A stretch of DNA of 64,000 nt from Cephalopachus bancanus. Lineage: Eukaryota; Chordata; Mammalia; Primates; Tarsiidae. Both the position numbers and the translations under genes were made by a program. Below, in pieces: positions 59,291-64,000 of the stretch. Within the stretch, counting starts at the first letter, position 1, and every line of letters begins with the position of its first letter. The stretch covers positions 124,001 to 188,000 of the forward strand of contig JAPVLO010001009.1 of assembly GCA_027257055.1 (NCBI GenBank), read 5' to 3'. The notes under the pieces were generated by a model. The model had not been told where the DNA came from and did not search any database. It worked only from the letters and a program-made list of their open reading frames with translations.

Positions 59291-60062
59291 TAAACCCACA
59301 ATCATCTATAATATGTATTTTACCTAAAATTGACTTCTATGATTGATATAGTAAAGACAAAGGCTTGTTTGGGGGTTTTCCTCCCTTTTTAATACATACA
59401 GTTTCTCAATAAAATACAAGTCTAAGGCTTCTGAGTCTGGATCCTACATAAGCAACAGACAGGATTTGAGAAACACTATTACATTATTGGCCATGCATTA
59501 CCAAAATGACTCTTAAATTTGTATTTGTTGCCTTGTGATCACAAAGTGGGTGTTGCAATTCCAGACATTATGTCCCAATTCCCGGTAAGACGAGGGGAAG
59601 AGTGGCACAAGCCCAGTCTGTCCTTTTCATTAGGAAAACAGAAAGTCTTCAGGAAACTCCTGCTCAAATCTGGTTGACCAGACTTGTGTTTCAGAAGTGC
59701 TCCTCACCACAAGGAGCTGGGGAAAGAAGCCTCTGCGTGAGAAGGGGGTGGGCAGGCAAGAAAGAGACTGACAAGGGGTGCTGGGTTAGGTGATCCAACA
59801 TGACTTTAGAATATTTGAGCTTCTATTTGCCTTTCCTTGGCATTATTAATCATTTCTTCTCCAGACAAGAATCACACATTGACTAAGCTCATGAGCTGAA
59901 TGCAGCTCTGCTGACTCACAGTGTTTATTCAAACCTGTGCCTTGATGTTATCATCAGAGATAGGACTGAGAGAAATATTTTTAATAGAACAAGTAAAAGT
60001 TCTAGCAGGATAAAACAGGGTGGTTTTCCTCTTATTTGTAAGCAGCCTTCTTTCTCAACCTT
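59291..60062. other. Unassigned sequence
   Basis: Nothing recognised on either strand. Confidence 0.4.
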
Positions 60063-60366
60063 GTTTTTTTGTTTGTTTGTTTGTGTGTTTTGTTTTTTGA
60101 GTTGGAGTCTCACCCAGACTGGAGTGCAGTGACCGCTCCCGGCCACCGCAGCCTCAACCTGCTGGGCTCCGGCGATCCTTCCGCCTCAGCCTTCCAAGTA
60201 GCTGGAACTACAGGCGCGCGCTACCACACCCGGCTAATTTTTGACTTACTGTAGAGAGGAGGTCTCGCCAAGTTGACCAGGCGGGTCTTGAACCCACGGG
60301 CTCAGGCCATCCACTCACCTCAGCCTCCCCAGGCACGGGATTACAGGCTGAGCCACCAAGCCCGGC
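60063..60366 (-). mobile_element. Alu, strepsirrhine-type
   Basis: (TTTG)n-patterned tail, then GAGTTGGAGTCTCACCCAGA (small deletion). CRACCTTGTT at both edges. Confidence 0.93.
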
Positions 60367-60554
60367 TTCGACCTTGTTAATCAGACATTTGGAAGATCAG
60401 GGTAAGCCTACTCCATCTTCAAGTCTCATGAAATATTTCCTCTTAATAAAATCTTTTTCTACATTGTGGATCAGTTTAAGAATTTCCTGCTTTATGTTCT
60501 TATTGACCCCTATTTTACCCTTATTATAAGCTAATGCTTTATGATTTTTTTTTT

Positions 60555-60765
60555 TTTTACAGAAATGAATCTGGCGTGTGGGTCTGGAGGCTGGGAAGTA
60601 CAATAACAAAGGGACAGCATCTGGTGAGGGCCTTCCTGCTGCCTTATCCCATAGCAGAAGGCAGAAGAGTAACAGAGTGTGAGAGCAGGAGCAAGAGCAA
60701 GATAGGCAGAGAGACAGACAGAGAGGGAGACACAGAGAGAGACACAGAGAGAGGGCACAAAAGCT
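60555..60765 (-). mobile_element. MaLR LTR fragment with purine-rich simple repeat
   Basis: TCTGGAGGCTGGGAAGTACA, CAGCATCTGGTGAGGGCC and AGCAGAAGGCAGAAGAGTAA resemble antisense MaLR LTR sequence. A (GA)-rich run of GACAGAGAG units follows at about 60,705-60,757. Confidence 0.5.
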
Positions 60766-60789
60766 ACTTAAAAGCTGCTTTATTTTAAT

Positions 60790-60910
60790 TGTTAGTTAAC
60801 ATTCTGCCTGCCTGACTGACATGTAGAGTTCATCGAGGTCAAGGACCTTATCTTCCTTGTTTACCACTGATACACAGTATAGACTCAATAAATGTTTGCT
60901 GAATGAGTAG
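60790..60910 (+). mobile_element. L2 LINE 3' end
   Basis: TCAAGGACCTTATCTTCC, CACAGTATAGACTCAATAAA and TGTTTGCTGAATGAG are the well-known L2 tail. Confidence 0.8.
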
Positions 60911-62489
60911 ATAATGGCATCCCCCTCCCAATACTACCAAAAGCTTAAAGTTAGGTATTATCCTACATTTATCACTCAGGGTCAAATTAGAACACTGAAA
61001 CCAAGCTGAGTATTCAAAGCAGAAGGAATGTACTACAGTAAATTGACAACACAGGAGATGGAAGACCCTGAGAAGACTACCCAAGAATGGAGGTTATTCC
61101 AGAGGTTAGTAACAGCAGGAGGCTCTCTCTTAGGACCTTCAGGTTGGAAGGACAACAGGAAGAACTGATATTGCCAGAACTCCCCAGGTCACAACTGTCA
61201 GGCAGAAGTCCAAGTACAGCCTGGTTCAGCTGGGTCCCCCATTTAGGGTCTCGCAAAGCCCAAATCAAGAATGGTAGCCAGGCTGCATTTCCTTCTGACG
61301 GCTCTAGGCATGGATCTGCTTCCGAGCTCTCAGGTTACTGGCAGAGTTCAGCACCATGACGATGTAGAACTGAGGTCCTTGTTTCTTTGTTTGGTGTCAA
61401 ACGGGGTTGATTTTCAGTCTCTGAAGCCTGCCCACATTTCTTTGCTCATGGCCCTCTTCCTCCATCTTCAAAGCCAGCAGTAGCAGATCAAGTCTTTCTT
61501 GTGCTTCAAATGTCTCGGGCCTCTTCTTTTGTCTCATTTCTCCTGCTCCCTTCCAGAGTTCAAGGCCTAATATGATTAAAGGGAGTCTGCCTTGCTAATC
61601 CAGAATAGTCTCCCCATCTCAAGGTTCCTAACCTTAGCCACATCTACAAAGCCCCTTTTGCCAGGTAATGTATTTTCACAGGCTCTGGGGATTAGATCAT
61701 GGACATCTTTGGAGGACCATTATTCTGCCTACCACAGCTACTCACTGACTAAACTCAGCTACAAGGACGTGGGAAACAGACCCGCAGAGCAAGCTGAGAA
61801 TGAGGACAAGCGGGCTTAGGATCACTACATTCTTTCTCTGTCTTAACAGTTCATTGGCCTGCTTTCGCCTTGTCAAAGATAATGCTGTCAAAGATAATGA
61901 ATTAATCCCATTTATTATATAAAAAAAAACCAACACAGTGATGAGATTAGTTCAAATATAAGGCTGTTGTCAGTTGGCTTCCACTGTGTGTGTCCAGCTC
62001 TGATTCTTAAATGATGGTCAGCTAAAATTTGTATCTTCTGCAGAAAAATATGATGAGGCCTAGGCCAGGCAGGGAAACCACACACAATTTCGATCTTAAG
62101 AAGTGGGTGGGTCCCTGAGTGCACAGTCTATCATTGACTTAATCTCTTTGGATTAAGCTATCAAGTGCCAACTAGCCCAGAGATTGCTGGCATCTTTGCT
62201 GCTGTCCCAGAAGACTCAGCCAGCCACAGGACCCAGAATTGTTCCAAGGAATATTTATGCCAATAAACTGCCACCAGGTGATATACATTCCAGCAGGGAC
62301 CAGGATAGATTAAATGTCAGGAACTGTGAGCCTGGAACTCTCTGCTACCTTGTTGTTTATTACTTGCCCTGAGTCATTTCGTTAACCACACAATAACAAG
62401 ATTCTGCATTTTGTACTGCTTATACTTTTGGGCCACACATATTTCAGGGATGGTATTTGCAGTATTTTATTTTTTAAAAACATTTATTT
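60911..62489. other. Unassigned sequence, partly old repeat
   Basis: 61,640-61,740 ends GGACCATTATTCTGCCTACC, a phrase common in old mammalian repeats. AAAGATAATG is duplicated in tandem near 61,876-61,900. No exon supported. Confidence 0.4.
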
Positions 62490-62835
62490 TTACTTGTAGA
62501 GACAGTCTCGCTATGTTGCCCAGGCTGGAGTGCAGCGGTTAGTCACATGGGACCCCACTACTGATCAGCACGAGAGTTTTGATCTACTCCATTTTTTTTT
62601 TTTTTTTTAGTGCAGAAGTCATTTATTAGGAATAACAACGGGTCTCGACCTGCTCCATTTTTAACCCGGGCTGGTTCATCCCTCCTTAGGCAACCTGGAG
62701 GTTTCCTGCTCCTGAGAGGTCACCATATTGATGTGAACTTAGTATGGACATGCAATCGGCACAGCCCAGTACAACCCAGAACTCCTGGTCTCAAGCAATC
62801 CTCCCACCTCAGCCTATCGTGTAGCGGGAGTCAAA
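62490..62835 (-). pseudogene. RN7SL: 7SL (SRP) RNA pseudogene
   Basis: On the minus strand it contains the non-Alu (S) domain of 7SL as well as the Alu ends: CATCAATATGGTGACCTCTC, AACTTAGTGCG-type sequence (here ACTAAG), GGTTGCCTAAGGAGGGATGA and TGATCAGTAGTGGGGTCC. The S domain separates it from Alu. It is mutated, interrupted by a 50-bp insert at 62,591-62,645 and lacks an intact 5' end, so it is not functional. Confidence 0.88.
62597..62644 (-). pseudogene. Micro-retrocopy of an unidentified mRNA 3' end
   Basis: Inside the 7SL copy: on the minus strand, about 35 nt containing CCTAATAAATGACTTCTGCA followed by an A tail. The flanks repeat 7SL bases (CTACTCCATTTTT / CTGCTCCATTTTT). AATAAA lies about 13 nt before the tail. 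The parent mRNA is not recognised. Confidence 0.65.
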
Positions 62836-63382
62836 TCTCCTTTTACCTTCCTCTTATAAGGATACATGTGACTTTCCCCAGGGTAAGATCCTTAACTTAA
62901 TCACACCCGCAGTCTTATTTTTTTTTGCCATTTAAGGTATTGTTCACAGGTTCCAGGCATTTACAGTTTTTCAAAACTCAAATGATCATTTCTGGTAAGC
63001 ATCTTCCAGCATACAACCTTTTTATTACTAATGACTCTGTATAGCAACAATATCAAAAAGGGCTCTTTTAGCTTTGAATTGTGTGAAAACAACAAAAGAA
63101 CTCTTGTCAGTTATGGAACTAGCACACGGAATGAGAACACTGCCCTCACGTGTCATTACCTACTGCAGATGGTCGCATGGCAAGGAGGAGCTCTGCTGAA
63201 AACACTCATTCCCCTCCCCACCTCCACCCGCCTCCAGTGAACGCCCTTACCGAGGTTGATATGCCTGAGAACAGGCTGTGTTCTGGTCCCATTTCATTTT
63301 GTGCTGTCCAAACTCCACGGTGCCTCTTATGTCTTGCCCCACTCAGGTCTACGTGCAGCAGGATATCACTTTTTTTCCTTCG
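62836..63382. other. Unassigned sequence
   Basis: No gene or repeat recognised. Confidence 0.4.
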
Positions 63383-63667
63383 ATTTCTTTTTTGGAGTTA
63401 GAATCTCACTCTGTTGCCTAGGCTGGAATGCAGTGGCACAATCGTGGCTCACCACAGCCTTGAGCTCCTGGGCCCAGGCCATCCTTCCACCTCAGCCTCC
63501 CAGGAAGCTGGGACTACAGGCATGCACCACCATGCTCGGCTAATTTTTGGTAGAAAAAGGTCTTGCTCTGTTGCCTAGACTGGTCTTGAACTCCTGGGCT
63601 CAAGCAGTCCTCCCTCCTCGGTCTCCCAAAGTGCTGGGATAACAGGCATGAGCCACCATGCCTGTAT
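63383..63667 (-). mobile_element. Alu
   Basis: Antisense, older type: GAGTTAGAATCTCACTCTGT to GCATGAGCCACCATGCCTG. Confidence 0.92.
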
Positions 63668-64000
63668 GTCACTTTCTTGTATCTTTAGCCTTTTGCAGAA
63701 ATCCTGTCTTTAGTTTCCAAAATGCACCTTAAGGAAGCTTTGGAAGACCTCTGTTCCCTTCAGTACACTCTACAAAGGCAGATGGCTATTGCGGAGTGCC
63801 TGAGGAATGAGTCTTCCCTCTCTTCCTCCCCTTACGTTCCCTCCCTTCTCCTGGCCCAGGGGCCCTCTCGTGTCTCTAGTATGGGCTCTTTGTTTGCTTT
63901 CTTCAGTGCCCTGTAAGAATATGCTTTCAGTTCTGCTCTTTTGTGTTGCGCATATTGCCAGCCAACACAGAAAGGGTGAACTTCTCCTTTGATGGAAAAA
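63668..64000. other. Unassigned sequence at the window edge
   Basis: A 64-codon open frame begins at ATG 63,722 (MHLKEALEDLCSLQ...). It has no recognised homology, so I do not call it. Confidence 0.35.

Overview
This window looks like ordinary primate nuclear DNA, most likely from a strepsirrhine (lemur or loris group). More than fifty Alu SINEs are present. Many carry a left arm that reads GGCTCAGCCTGTAATCC (human Alus have GGCTCACGCCTG), a linker with AATAAATCAAAAA, and the end GACTCCAACTCA(n). L1 3' ends of the 'GTGGGGTACAATTCAGGGTT' type recur six or seven times. I recall both as strepsirrhine forms; the species is not resolved. Ancient MIR, L2, Tigger, MaLR LTR and L1M remnants are also present, as expected for any placental mammal.

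No complete protein-coding gene is visible. The one strong gene-related element is a CpG island at about 15.48-17.66 kb. On the minus strand it holds a TATA-like/GC-box promoter, two good splice donors that could end alternative first exons (16,595 and 17,011), and a well-formed non-coding second exon (15,609-15,489) with its own acceptor and donor. This suggests the 5' end of a gene running leftward out of the window; its identity cannot be told from here.

Layout. 0-15.4 kb: AT-rich sequence with old L1M, L2, MIR and Tigger remnants and about a dozen Alus. 15.5-17.7 kb: CpG island. 17.7-23.4 kb: Alus, MIRs, an MLT1-type LTR and a class I-type retroviral LTR. 23.4-25.9 kb: 5'-truncated antisense L1 with a disabled reverse transcriptase. 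25.9-34.3 kb: dense Alu cluster, plus an unidentified minus-strand retrocopy at 32.25-33.48 kb. 34.3-39.5 kb: sense L1M fragments invaded by Tigger-type MITEs, a MaLR LTR, a 200-bp retrocopy and Alus. 39.9-46.4 kb: mostly unassigned sequence with scattered repeats. 46.5-59.3 kb: one very old antisense L1, split by a decayed ABI1 (Abl interactor) processed pseudogene that was itself invaded by L1s and Alus. 59.3-64 kb: Alus, an L2 end, a MaLR fragment, a 7SL RNA pseudogene carrying a tiny second retro-insert, and unassigned sequence.

I found no new biological system. The best leads are the nested ABI1 retrocopy (including an apparent splice-isoform signature and an L1 3' transduction), the tRNA-like T-arm of the lemur-type Alus, the unidentified retrocopy at 32-33 kb, and the promoter structure of the CpG island.
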